A DNA stretch of 32,353 bases from NCBI GenBank assembly GCA_964492245.1, contig CAZBJJ010000023.1:1-32353 (forward strand), read 5' to 3'. The notes beneath the pieces were generated by a model that was not told where the DNA came from, made no database searches, and saw only the letters and a program-made list of their open reading frames with translations. Positions 16,284 through 24,936 of this stretch are shown piece by piece (position 1 is the stretch's first letter; every line of letters begins with the position of its first letter). A program made the position numbers and the translations under genes. The DNA comes from CAZBJJ01 sp964492245 (lineage in GTDB: Bacteria; Spirochaetota; Spirochaetia; Treponematales; Breznakiellaceae).

Positions 16284-17237
16284 TTATTGTACGCTTTCTA
16301 TTCCTGTGTACAGCGTGTGTACATTCTCATCGAGCAGGTGAATCTTCATAAGCAATTCTTTTACGCGTTGCTTATCCTCATCTATTGTAACGTAGTGGTC
16401 GATTAACCAAAAGTATTTATTTAATAAACGGGGCGTTAAAATTGCTTTTTTCTCAATATTGCTCTTCAGTTCGTTTTCCAAATTGATAATTGACTGTTTT
16501 AATTTCCCTACCTCGATAGGCCGCAACTCTCGTTTTACATTAAATACCTGCCAGAGTGTTGCATAAATAGGTATCCATTCCTCTAAAAGAGGGCTTTTAT
16601 AGCCTAAGGCCTGAAGTTCTTTTATTAAAAGCTGAATCATATCGGATTCGAGTTGGCGCAAATCTACGGCCTGGGGATTTAAGAAAAAAGCTTCGCGAAA
16701 GAGGGCCTTGGCAAGACGCACGTCGTTAATAAGAGCATTGACATCGCCCAATTCGGCCAGACATGCGGGATCTTCCCGGTTCAATTGAAGGGCCATTTCC
16801 AGATTTTTAATGGCCTGTTCATAATTTCCTATCCATTTATTGCAGCGCCCTAAGGATATATACAATTGGGGCTGATATTCGGAGGCCTCGCCCGCCTGTA
16901 CTGCGGTAAAATATTCCTTTGCAGTAGAAAAAACATATTGTTGTATGGCATAGCGACAGGGTTCCCAGTGCTCAGTTTGTTTTTCTAAAAAGTCCTGAAA
17001 AAGCGGCCACTGCTCTAAATAAAAATTGCCCCGCTCATAGGGCTTGCCTAAAAAACTGGCTTTCTCTGCAGCGACCTTCCACCAATGCACACATTTAAGG
17101 GCATAGCGGATTTCCCCATGTTCGTAGTTCTCGCCAAGTGCTCTATCGAGCAATTGACCAGCTACAGGTAAATCAATGTTTTTGAGACTATCGTATGCTT
17201 GTTTAAGGAGGCCTTCCTCTGTACTTTCTTTTCCCAT
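16284..17237 (-). CDS. TPR-repeat protein of unknown function
   Basis: 317 residues from the ATG at 17237; a TTG six codons earlier (17255) is possible. It has no signal peptide, so is probably cytoplasmic. TPR-like helix pairs are seen around residues 120-200 (LYISLGRCNKWIGNYEQAIKNLEMAL, CLAELGDVNALINDVRLAKALF). The rest is helical without a motif I know. It lies between lnt and the greA-like gene, 42 bp before the latter, and shares TPR character with that gene's N-terminal half, so a joint role with the Gre protein is conceivable. There is no good ribosome binding site, and a promoter-like sequence directly abuts the ATG. Confidence 0.75.
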   Translation of the reverse strand: MGKESTEEGLLKQAYDSLKNIDLPVAGQLLDRALGENYEHGEIRYALKCVHWWKVAAEKASFLGKPYERGNFYLEQWPLFQDFLEKQTEHWEPCRYAIQQYVFSTAKEYFTAVQAGEASEYQPQLYISLGRCNKWIGNYEQAIKNLEMALQLNREDPACLAELGDVNALINDVRLAKALFREAFFLNPQAVDLRQLESDMIQLLIKELQALGYKSPLLEEWIPIYATLWQVFNVKRELRPIEVGKLKQSIINLENELKSNIEKKAILTPRLLNKYFWLIDHYVTIDEDKQRVKELLMKIHLLDENVHTLYTGIESVQ

Positions 17238-17289
17238 TGTATAAAAACTTCGCAAAACACTTTCAATTGAAGAACATAATGCCTTTCTA

Positions 17290-18918
17290 TTATATCATTT
17301 CTTTCATCTTAGTCAATTGAATGATTAAATAAAGAAAGAGGGCCAGAACCTGGGGAAGCCAGTCGCCTAAAATCACATATAATGAGGCTTTAGCTGTTCT
17401 TTGAATGGGAACATCGAGGGTCAAAACATCCTCGGTGAACTGCGGAAGACTGGCTTTAACCCGACCTTCCGCGTCGATATAGGCAGTAACACCGCCAATG
17501 GTGGCCTGAACCATGGCGCGTCGGGTCTCGACCGTCCTAAATAGGGCCACCGCGTGGTGCTGTGTCTGCGCCGATTCCAGCCTTGACCAAGAGACATTGG
17601 TTATATTTATTAAAAGATCTGCACCGTTTCGGACAAATGAGCGACAGATATCCGAAAAGGCATTTTCAAAACAGATGGGAGTGCCAAAGCTTACATTCTC
17701 TCCATTGTGCAAAGAGACTTCCATTGGTCGGCTTTTATCGCCCAAGCTCCAGCTATTGTAAATGCCTATATATTTGCCCATAAAATTTTGAATGGCCGGA
17801 ATGTCGAAAAAGGGGATGTATTCGGCAAAGGGTACCGGGTGCTGTTTGCTGTAAACAGCCAATACACTGCTATCGCTATCTATAAGGAGGGCTGAATTCG
17901 ATACTTTCTGGGGATCGAAGGACTGTATATAGGGGCCACCAGTGAGGAGGGGCCTATTGATATTGGCTAAAAAGCTATGAAAGCTTTCATTTTTTGGTGT
18001 CTTGGAATAATACGAGGGGGAATGGGGATAGGAGCGGTTGAGCAGGGTCTCTGGCCAAACAATGAGGTCGGCAGATGCTGCAGTATCTGCTACAGCATCT
18101 GCTACAGCATATGCTGCGTCATCGATGTTTTTAAGTCCCTTTTTCGAGAGCTCCTGGGCTGTTGCTAAAACAGAGGCCTCGTTGTCCAAGGCCCAGGAAT
18201 CGGAATTGGGTTGCACTAATACCAGCCTTATATGGTTTTGATGGGGAGTAGGGCTAAGAAGATGTACCGAGCCATAGGCGAGGGAAAAAATAAAAAAAAT
18301 GGCCAGGGCCACTAAAATTGGCCGGCTAGCGGAAAAAGACTGGCGCCTACTTGTTAAAAACTCGGTGATTGTGGCATTGAAGCCCGCAATAAAAAAGCCC
18401 ATGCCCCAGATGCCAAAAATATCGGCTGTCTGGATTAAAAGGGGGTAGCGGTAAAACGATGTCGACAATAGCCCCCAAGGATAGCCCAAAAAGCCTATAG
18501 ATTTAAGATATTCCCAGACAGTCCATACAGCCGCAAGACAGATAACACGCTGGCTATTAAAAAAATTGAAATTAAATACGTTTTCGCTTTTTGAGTGGCG
18601 AGTAAAATAATAAATAAATTGTGCAATTAAAACGTGCAAAAGCGCATAGGCAATGGTCGTTGAGCCAATTGTCCAAATGGCAAAGTCCTGAAAAAAGATA
18701 AGCCAGTAGCTGGTACTGGCATGGGCAATTGCCCCAAACACTGCACCTAAAAGCCCCGCCTCTCTTTTGGATGTGGCCCTTCGAATGGCTAAAAAATAGG
18801 GGACAAGGGCAAAAAGAGCCACTATTGCAATGCCGTTGGGAAAGATTTCGCTAGGTTGTACAATGGCAACAAGGAGGGCAGAAAAGCTAGCCCACAATAG
18901 TTGTTTTAATAGGTGCAT
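17290..18918 (-). CDS. lnt: Apolipoprotein N-acyltransferase
   Basis: 542 residues. This inner-membrane enzyme adds the third acyl chain to the N-terminal Cys of lipoproteins, using phospholipid as donor. The N-terminal part has about six to seven membrane helices, followed by a periplasmic nitrilase-type domain with the full triad: E290 (VWPETLL), K358 (YSKQHPVPFAEYIP) and C416 (PICFENAF), plus a C-terminal membrane helix near 520. Just before E290, residues about 267-282 are an alanine-rich insert (AVADAVADTAASAD) encoded by 12-bp repeats. It is the first gene of a four-gene minus-strand run. The ATG at 18918 starts with a typical membrane helix but has no Shine-Dalgarno sequence; a TATTCT box ends 6 bases before it. 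Confidence 0.93.
   Translation of the reverse strand: MHLLKQLLWASFSALLVAIVQPSEIFPNGIAIVALFALVPYFLAIRRATSKREAGLLGAVFGAIAHASTSYWLIFFQDFAIWTIGSTTIAYALLHVLIAQFIYYFTRHSKSENVFNFNFFNSQRVICLAAVWTVWEYLKSIGFLGYPWGLLSTSFYRYPLLIQTADIFGIWGMGFFIAGFNATITEFLTSRRQSFSASRPILVALAIFFIFSLAYGSVHLLSPTPHQNHIRLVLVQPNSDSWALDNEASVLATAQELSKKGLKNIDDAAYAVADAVADTAASADLIVWPETLLNRSYPHSPSYYSKTPKNESFHSFLANINRPLLTGGPYIQSFDPQKVSNSALLIDSDSSVLAVYSKQHPVPFAEYIPFFDIPAIQNFMGKYIGIYNSWSLGDKSRPMEVSLHNGENVSFGTPICFENAFSDICRSFVRNGADLLINITNVSWSRLESAQTQHHAVALFRTVETRRAMVQATIGGVTAYIDAEGRVKASLPQFTEDVLTLDVPIQRTAKASLYVILGDWLPQVLALFLYLIIQLTKMKEMI
18074..18121. repeat. 12-bp tandem repeats inside lnt
   Basis: Four 12-bp units; the middle two (18086-18097 and 18098-18109, TCTGCTACAGCA) are identical, the outer two diverged. 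They encode an alanine/valine/aspartate insert before the catalytic glutamate. Confidence 0.8.
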
Positions 18919-19003
18919 ATGTACAGAATATCAGAAATTTGTATCGAGTAATAGTTGCGCAGGAGGGTTTTTTGGCCAATTATGAAAGTTCAGAAAATTT
19001 TGA

Positions 19004-19032
19004 TTGAATAATAGGCTTTTATCCTATATTAT
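19004..19032 (+). promoter_or_regulatory. Promoter of the GHMP kinase-surE operon
   Basis: TTGAAT (19004-19009), 17 bp, TATTAT (19027-19032), giving a start near 19039, 25 bases before the ATG at 19064. Confidence 0.55.
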
Positions 19033-19063
19033 AGACGTATCCAAGTAGAGGGGAGCGTTCAAA

Positions 19064-20260
19064 ATGTTGGCTATCGAGGCGAGTCATCAAGAAGAGTACT
19101 ACGTAAAAGAAGAAGCTTGCCCAGGACTGGCAATAGCCGAGGTGCCTGGTAGAATATTGCTTTTAGGTGAACATGGGATTGTCGGGGGGGCCTATGTGCT
19201 TTCTACCACGATAGATAAGACGGCCCAAGTGGCAATATCTGAGCGTACAGATGGCTCACTGCGCTTTCATGCCTGTAATTTTAACGAGAGAAAGAGAACG
19301 ACACTAGCCAATTTAAAGTATAAAAGAGAAGACCGCTGGGCAAACCATTCTAAGCTGGCCATACATTCTTTTGTGGAGCAGGGCTATCCGCTTCGGGGCT
19401 TAAACTGTTCAATTTCCTCCGAAATACCCCAACAATTGGGCCTGGCTTCCTCTTCGGCAATTGAATTGGCCACCGCAATGGCACTGCGGGCCCTGTTTGC
19501 CCCTGAGCTTTCCGATAGACAATTAATTCAATTTTTGGTAGCGGGCCAAAAATCTTTTTCCGGCAGTTCCCCAGTGCCTGTCGACTGGATATCCTCTCTT
19601 TACGCTCAGGAAAACCGTTTTCATATCATTGATCCTGTCTTGCAGACCTTAAAACCAATTGAGCCACCACTTAAAGGCTACAAGATTTTTTTGACCGACT
19701 CTCGAGTGCCCAAAATTGATATGGACAGCGAATTGAAACAGCGGGAAAAAGAATTAAAAAAAGGACTCAGTATGCTTGCGGGGCCGGAAAATACCGAGCC
19801 CACATATAACGATTTTATAAAAGAGGATCTAATCGACATATTGTCGGGTTTGCCCGAACAAATTCGTCGACGGGCCAGCCATGTCATTCAAGAATCGGCA
19901 CGAATTGTAAATATCGAGGAAACGTTTAAGAAAAACGATATTCAGACCTTTGGAAAATTGGTCTACCACAGTCAGGAGGGGCTGCGCGATCTGCTGGAAG
20001 TATCCTGTCCCGAAATTGATTGGCTGATAAAGCGATCGCAGGAAATTGATGGGCTGCTCTGTTCGCGCATGGCGGGACAGGGCTTTGGGGGCTGTATTTA
20101 TTCGTTTATTGCCGACAAGGCAATCGACGAGTATCGCGCCCGCCTAGAAGAGTATGAGCGAATTTTTGGGTTTAAACCCTTAGTGTACGAAGTTCAATTT
20201 GGAACGGTGCCAAAAATATTAAAAGCTGAAGGTAGTAATGCGAATTTTACTGACAAATGA
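19064..20260 (+). CDS. GHMP-family sugar kinase, galactokinase-like
   Basis: 398 residues with the three GHMP kinase motifs: substrate motif PGRILLLGEHGIVGGAY (from P28), ATP loop GLASSSA (126-132) and C-terminal CSRMAGQGFGGC. Overall length, the VPVDW motif with a likely catalytic Asp (D174) and RMAGQGFGGC point to the galactokinase branch. However, true galactokinases have GEHTDYN, where the Asp holds the sugar; here it is GEHGIVG, closer to mevalonate kinase in that loop. The substrate is therefore open. GGGGAG lies 8 bases before ATG and a good promoter precedes it. The gene overlaps surE by 23 bp. Family strong, substrate unknown; I withhold galK. Confidence 0.82.
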   Translation: MLAIEASHQEEYYVKEEACPGLAIAEVPGRILLLGEHGIVGGAYVLSTTIDKTAQVAISERTDGSLRFHACNFNERKRTTLANLKYKREDRWANHSKLAIHSFVEQGYPLRGLNCSISSEIPQQLGLASSSAIELATAMALRALFAPELSDRQLIQFLVAGQKSFSGSSPVPVDWISSLYAQENRFHIIDPVLQTLKPIEPPLKGYKIFLTDSRVPKIDMDSELKQREKELKKGLSMLAGPENTEPTYNDFIKEDLIDILSGLPEQIRRRASHVIQESARIVNIEETFKKNDIQTFGKLVYHSQEGLRDLLEVSCPEIDWLIKRSQEIDGLLCSRMAGQGFGGCIYSFIADKAIDEYRARLEEYERIFGFKPLVYEVQFGTVPKILKAEGSNANFTDK

Positions 20261-21065
20261 CGATGGAATTCATGCTCCGGGTTTGCAGGCCTTGGAAATG
20301 GCAATTGCCACATTGGACAATGTAGAGCTCATGGTAATTGCCCCAGAGGGCAATCGTTCGGGCGTTTCAAATGCTCTAAGTATGCATAACCCCCTGCGCC
20401 TGGTTAAAATTGATGAAAACCACTGGTCCTGCTCCGGGACCCCGGCCGACTGTGTTTTGCTGGGCGTTTTGGGTGCCCTGCCCTTTAAGCCAGATTTAGT
20501 ATTATCTGGCATAAATTCTGGCCCCAATATCGGAACCGACATTGTCTACTCGGGTACCGCAGCAGCTGCCCGCCAAGCGGCACTGCATGGCCTACCGGGC
20601 ATTGCCTTAAGTCTGGCCGGTTTTAAGGCCCCCTGGCACTGGGAGGGCGCCGCCAATTTTGTGGCATCACATATTCAGGCCTTTCTCGATCTCTGCTGTG
20701 AGGATGTGTTTTTAAATATCAATATACCAAATACCACTATCGCTGCGAGCTCTTGGTGCCTTACTTGGCCAGGGCGCCGGCGATATCGCGATGCCCTGCG
20801 CTCTTTTTTAGGGCCCGATGGGAATAGCTATTTTTTTATAGGCGATGGAACGGTGCATACCGAATGGGAAGAGGGTTGCGATCAGCATGCAATTGACGAG
20901 GGTAAGGTTTCGGTGAGCCCGGTGTTTTTGCATCCCGTAGTCCGCAAAGACTGCGTCGACTCTGCCCCCGAACACGCCTATGCCTCGGCCCGGCCAGAGA
21001 TTTTAGCGGAGAGACTTTCGCCGCCCTGGGCCCCGGTACATTCTATGGATACCCAAGGTGAGTAA
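20238..21065 (+). CDS. surE: 5'/3'-nucleotidase SurE
   Basis: 275 residues. SurE removes phosphate from nucleoside monophosphates (and short polyphosphates) using a divalent metal, in the cytoplasm. Metal-site residues are visible: D8-D9 in LLTNDDG, S41 in GNRSGVS and N93 in SGINSGPN, with the SGTAAAARQA motif after it. The length is usual for the family. The ATG at 20238 lies inside the end of the kinase gene, with AAGG upstream, so the two are likely coupled. Its stop overlaps the next gene's GTG start by 8 bases. Confidence 0.95.
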   Translation: MRILLTNDDGIHAPGLQALEMAIATLDNVELMVIAPEGNRSGVSNALSMHNPLRLVKIDENHWSCSGTPADCVLLGVLGALPFKPDLVLSGINSGPNIGTDIVYSGTAAAARQAALHGLPGIALSLAGFKAPWHWEGAANFVASHIQAFLDLCCEDVFLNINIPNTTIAASSWCLTWPGRRRYRDALRSFLGPDGNSYFFIGDGTVHTEWEEGCDQHAIDEGKVSVSPVFLHPVVRKDCVDSAPEHAYASARPEILAERLSPPWAPVHSMDTQGE

Positions 21066-21747
21066 ATTGCCCGCCAATTTTCAAAAGGCCATAGATTTAT
21101 TCGAGAAAAAAGAATGGAAGGCAGCCCTTGCCCTTTTTTTAAAAATCGATGCCCATATAGAAAATGAGGAATTACAGGCCGAGCTGGCCTATTATATGGG
21201 GCTCTGTTATGCCAAATTAAATCGCTTGGATGACGCACTTTTATATTTAGAGCAGGTAATTACCCTTGGATCAGACCCTCTTAGGATTTATCAATGTCGC
21301 ATGGCCCTGGCCTATGTCTATGCGGTAACTGGTCGGACTCGCCTTGCCGAATTTGAATTACAAAAATTGTTGGAAAGTGGCTATGAATCGCCCCAGATGT
21401 ATGCCACCCTTGGCTATACGGCTTGGGCCCAAAAAAGGGCGGAGTCGGCCATAGTATTTTATGAAAACGCCCTAAAACTGGACGCTAACAATTCAAATGC
21501 GATAAATGGCCTCGGTTATATTCTCTGCGATTCCGAAATTGATATTCCAAGGGGGATGGGCCTGTGTCGCCAGGCGGTAGATTTACAACCTCAAAACCCC
21601 GCATATTTAGATTCTTTAGGCTGGGCTTTTTACAAAAGCGGGAATATAGTAAAGGCCCAAGAGTGGTTAAAAAAAGCGGTAAAACTTGCACCGACAGTGG
21701 AAGAAATAAAAGAACACTATAAAGTGGTTCTAGGGGGAAAACGGTAG
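21058..21747 (+). CDS. TPR-repeat protein
   Basis: 229 residues with at least four TPR-like pairs across nearly the whole length (AELAYYMGLCYAKLNRLDDALLYLEQVI, MYATLGYTAWAQKRAESAIVFYENAL, AYLDSLGWAFYKSGNIVKAQEWLKKAV). No signal peptide, so probably a cytoplasmic scaffold. The start is GTG at 21058 inside the surE stop; its own stop shares a base with the GTG of the next gene. This chain of overlaps suggests fixed-ratio expression with surE and the NHL protein. Partners are not known. Confidence 0.82.
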   Translation: MSKLPANFQKAIDLFEKKEWKAALALFLKIDAHIENEELQAELAYYMGLCYAKLNRLDDALLYLEQVITLGSDPLRIYQCRMALAYVYAVTGRTRLAEFELQKLLESGYESPQMYATLGYTAWAQKRAESAIVFYENALKLDANNSNAINGLGYILCDSEIDIPRGMGLCRQAVDLQPQNPAYLDSLGWAFYKSGNIVKAQEWLKKAVKLAPTVEEIKEHYKVVLGGKR

Positions 21748-23777
21748 TGCGTCGTCGCAGCATATCTTTTTTTATTATTTTTCTGCTGATGTTTACGCCG
21801 CTATGGGCGGATATACAGGGCAATACAAAAGATGCCAGCCTGGCGCGCGAAGAGTTTCGGCGGGGAATACTTGCCTATAACCGCATGGCTTTTAATGAGG
21901 CGATTTTGGCCTTCGAAAAGGCACTTTCCTATTTAAATGATGAGGCCGTAATTTTTGAATGGTTGGGCAATGCCTATTATCGCAGTGGCTACGACGACAC
22001 CGCTTTAAGGCAGTGGACCTATGCAATGGATCGCTACGAGCCCAGCGAGAGCCATTATGCCCTTTTGTCCAGCCGTGTCGAAATGGTAAAAAATAGACGG
22101 GTTTTTTCACCCGCAATCGACAGCCTTGAACGCTATGTCGAGGCGGCCCACTTCCCAGGCTTAAATGGGGAATCTAAGGTTTTTTTAAACCCCAGCTCTG
22201 TCTATCCTTTGGAGGATGGCAGTTTTTGGCTGGTAGCTCATGGTTCCAACGAGTTGCTACGCATGGATGTGAACGGGCTCGTGCGCCAAAGAGTTGTAGG
22301 CCCTATAAATGGCTTTGACCGCCCCTGGGATATGGTGCAATCTTCCGAAGGCAATCTCTATGTAAGTGAACAGCGGGGCAGCCGCATAAGTGTTTTAGAT
22401 AAATCGGGAAAATGGCAGGCCTATATAGGCAAAAAGGGCCGGGGAGAGGGTGAACTGATAGGTCCACAGTTCCTCTGCTTAGATGGCCAGGAAAACCTCC
22501 TGGTTGTGGACTATGGCAATATGCGGGTTCAAAAATTTTCCAAAGAGGGAATCCCTCTTTTTAGCTTCGGCAAAAAGACAGGGGCCTTTCCCGGTTTTCG
22601 CTCGCCAACGGGCATTGCCTGGGTGCAGGACAGAATATGGGTGGCCGATGCGGCACATCGTCTTCTTTTTTCATTTGACAATAGCGGGAACTATCTGGGT
22701 GCGGCAGCAGAAGATTTTATGCAGGCGCCGGAGGGCCTTCGTGTCGATAGCGAGGATCGCCTGCTCATTGCCGATGGCAGCAGAATTCTTGTTTTTGATC
22801 CCGCCAACAAGAAAATATGGGAGCAGGGAAGTTTAGGGCGGGCCGGAGGACGCATAGTAAGCGCCGATTCGGACCGAAATGGCAGTGTCTTACTTGCAAA
22901 TTACAATCTAAACGAGGTAAACGTGCTCTGCCGTATGGACGATCTGTCGGCGGGTATGCAGGTGCGGGTTCAGAGCATAGATGCAACTAGGTTTCCCGAA
23001 ATTACCTTCGAAGTTAAAGTAGAGGACAGGCTACGCCGACCACTGCTGGGCCTGCGGGAGTTAAATTTTTTAATACAAGAAGATGCCTATCCTGTGGAAA
23101 ATCTTAAATTTTTAGGCAGTGCCGATTTAGAAAGTAGGACGGAACTGCATTTAGTTATTGAACGTTCCCCCGCCATGATAAATGAGGACAGTAAAATTGT
23201 CCGCAGTGTCGAAAATTTATTACATGCTGGGGCAGAGGTGGTATCGGTGGTACATGCAGGCGAAAAACCGATTTTAGAAAAACCATCGAATCGAAACGAG
23301 CTGGCCCATGCCCTTAAAGGTCTATCAAAATCGGCCAATTGGAGCTTCGATTTGGCAATGCGCCTTGCCGGGACCGAGGCTATAGCCAGCTCCAGTAAAC
23401 GCAGTGTTGTATTTATCGGGCAGGGCCACAGCGAGGATTTAACTTTTAATTCATATTCTCTACAGGATTTAGCCACCTACTTGGCAAACAACAACATTAT
23501 GTTCAACGCGGTTATGATGTCTCAAAGCACTCAACGCCCAGAACTTGAATATCTTGCCAACAGGACCGGTGGCAAGGTCTACTGGGCCTTTAGGCCCGAG
23601 GGGCTAGCAGAAATTGTCCAGAGGCTGCGATCAATGCCCGTTGGCAGCTATTCCTTTTCGTATACTTCCCGCTTAGATAGCGATTGGGGCAGGCGGTTTT
23701 TGCCCCTGTCGGTGGAAGTCTATTTGCTAAATCGCTCTGGTCGGGATTCTACGAATTATTTTGCACCCCTTATGTAA
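21747..23777 (+). CDS. Exported TPR-NHL-VWA-like protein
   Basis: 676 residues from a GTG. A signal peptide (about 1-22, cut near PLWA) leads into a TPR pair (about 30-110), then NHL/beta-propeller repeats (about 150-370, e.g. FDRPWDMVQSSEGNLYVSEQRGSRISVLD), then a domain shaped like VWA (about 440-620). The VWA metal site is lost: E472-R-S474-P-A in place of DxSxS, and FIGQGH where TDG is expected. It is probably a periplasmic or surface scaffold. It is last in the operon and its stop overlaps the convergent thiI stop by 8 bases, leaving no room for a separate terminator. Confidence 0.8.
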   Translation: MRRRSISFFIIFLLMFTPLWADIQGNTKDASLAREEFRRGILAYNRMAFNEAILAFEKALSYLNDEAVIFEWLGNAYYRSGYDDTALRQWTYAMDRYEPSESHYALLSSRVEMVKNRRVFSPAIDSLERYVEAAHFPGLNGESKVFLNPSSVYPLEDGSFWLVAHGSNELLRMDVNGLVRQRVVGPINGFDRPWDMVQSSEGNLYVSEQRGSRISVLDKSGKWQAYIGKKGRGEGELIGPQFLCLDGQENLLVVDYGNMRVQKFSKEGIPLFSFGKKTGAFPGFRSPTGIAWVQDRIWVADAAHRLLFSFDNSGNYLGAAAEDFMQAPEGLRVDSEDRLLIADGSRILVFDPANKKIWEQGSLGRAGGRIVSADSDRNGSVLLANYNLNEVNVLCRMDDLSAGMQVRVQSIDATRFPEITFEVKVEDRLRRPLLGLRELNFLIQEDAYPVENLKFLGSADLESRTELHLVIERSPAMINEDSKIVRSVENLLHAGAEVVSVVHAGEKPILEKPSNRNELAHALKGLSKSANWSFDLAMRLAGTEAIASSSKRSVVFIGQGHSEDLTFNSYSLQDLATYLANNNIMFNAVMMSQSTQRPELEYLANRTGGKVYWAFRPEGLAEIVQRLRSMPVGSYSFSYTSRLDSDWGRRFLPLSVEVYLLNRSGRDSTNYFAPLM

Positions 23778-24927
23778 ACTTAATTATTTCTCGCTCAATA
23801 AGTGCTTTTTTAAGCAGGGCATCTACATCCAAACTCTCGCGTATTCCTCGGGCTTCCACCAAATTGGCATGGATAATTGGATGCTTAGGGCTGAATAGGA
23901 CACAGCAGTCCTCGTAGGGCAATATGGATGTTTCGTAACTGCCTATCTGTTTTGAAATAGCAATTATCTCCTCCTTGTCCAAACCCACTAGGGGGCGCAA
24001 GAGGGGTAGGCGGGAAACCATTTCGGTGCAGCTCATGTTTTCGATGGTTTGCGAGGCAACCTGACCCAGGCTTTCGCCACTAATTACTGCCTTTGCCTTA
24101 TTTCTATAGGCCAATTTATTTGCCAGCTCCACCATTAACATGCGCATGACCAGGGTGGTCCAGGCCTCGGGGACCCGCTCTTTTATGAGCAATTGTATTT
24201 CGGTAAAGGAAACAATATGCAGTTTTAAACCGATATCCCAACGCGCTAAAAGACGGGCCAGTGCAATAACTTTTTCCTTGGCCTCGTCGGAGGTATAGGG
24301 CCAGGCATGGAAGTACACGGCATCCATGCGCATACCGCGCTTGGCCATAAGAAAACCGGCCACTGGCGAGTCTATGCCCCCCGAAAGCATCAATATGCCC
24401 TTGCCACTTGAGCCAACCGGTAGCCCGCGGTAGCCCTTTTCTGCCTGTCCATAGACCCAAACCTTATCGCGCACCTCCACGCGTATAACAAGGTCCGGCT
24501 GGTGTATATCCACGCGTAAAGAGGGGATGTCCTTTAAGATCTGAGCGCCCAAACTTTTATCTAATTCGATGCTCTGCATGGGAAAACTTTTATCGGCGCG
24601 TCGGCTTTCAATTTTAAAGCTTTTAGTCCCATTTTCAATGCTTTTCCGGGCTATTTCCAGCGCTAGGTTGGCAATGGCCTGATACTCCTTAGCGCAGTGC
24701 TGGGCCAGGGCCCAACCGGCCAGCCCAATAGTGTTTCGCAGAACCTCTTCTGCCTGATCTCTATTTTCTGCGGGGATGGTTAAATAAAATCGGCCCCGCT
24801 GAATTTGAATTGAACAGCCCAATCCTTTTAAGCGGTTTTGAATGTTTTTACGCAGTCGGTTTTCGAATTCAAATCTATTTTGTCCCTTTAATACCAGTTC
24901 TCCGGGTTTTAAAAGATAGGTCAACAT
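23770..24927 (-). CDS. thiI: tRNA 4-thiouridine synthase ThiI
   Basis: 385 residues from the ATG at 24927. ThiI adenylates U8 of tRNA and transfers sulfur; it also feeds thiamine thiazole synthesis in many bacteria. An N-terminal ferredoxin-like/THUMP part (about 1-165) precedes the PP-loop SGGIDSP (182-188). There is no C-terminal rhodanese domain, so it is the short form; YEDCCVLFSPKHP supplies the conserved cysteine site seen in such forms. I prefer 24927 over 24933 because AAGGA lies 6 bases before it but touches the earlier ATG. It follows nifS by about 9 bp, a natural pair as NifS-type enzymes deliver the sulfur. Confidence 0.93.
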   Translation of the reverse strand: MLTYLLKPGELVLKGQNRFEFENRLRKNIQNRLKGLGCSIQIQRGRFYLTIPAENRDQAEEVLRNTIGLAGWALAQHCAKEYQAIANLALEIARKSIENGTKSFKIESRRADKSFPMQSIELDKSLGAQILKDIPSLRVDIHQPDLVIRVEVRDKVWVYGQAEKGYRGLPVGSSGKGILMLSGGIDSPVAGFLMAKRGMRMDAVYFHAWPYTSDEAKEKVIALARLLARWDIGLKLHIVSFTEIQLLIKERVPEAWTTLVMRMLMVELANKLAYRNKAKAVISGESLGQVASQTIENMSCTEMVSRLPLLRPLVGLDKEEIIAISKQIGSYETSILPYEDCCVLFSPKHPIIHANLVEARGIRESLDVDALLKKALIEREIIKFT

Positions 24928-24936
24928 TGTCATTCC

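Noticed and set aside
17235..17266. TTGAAA-N17-TATACA promoter before the TPR gene
   Set aside because: The -10 box touches the ATG, so transcription would start inside the gene with no good later start codon; read-through from lnt is more likely.
19064..20260. Mevalonate kinase
   Set aside because: The first motif is similar, but the length, the VPVDW region and RMAGQGFGGC fit the galactokinase branch better.
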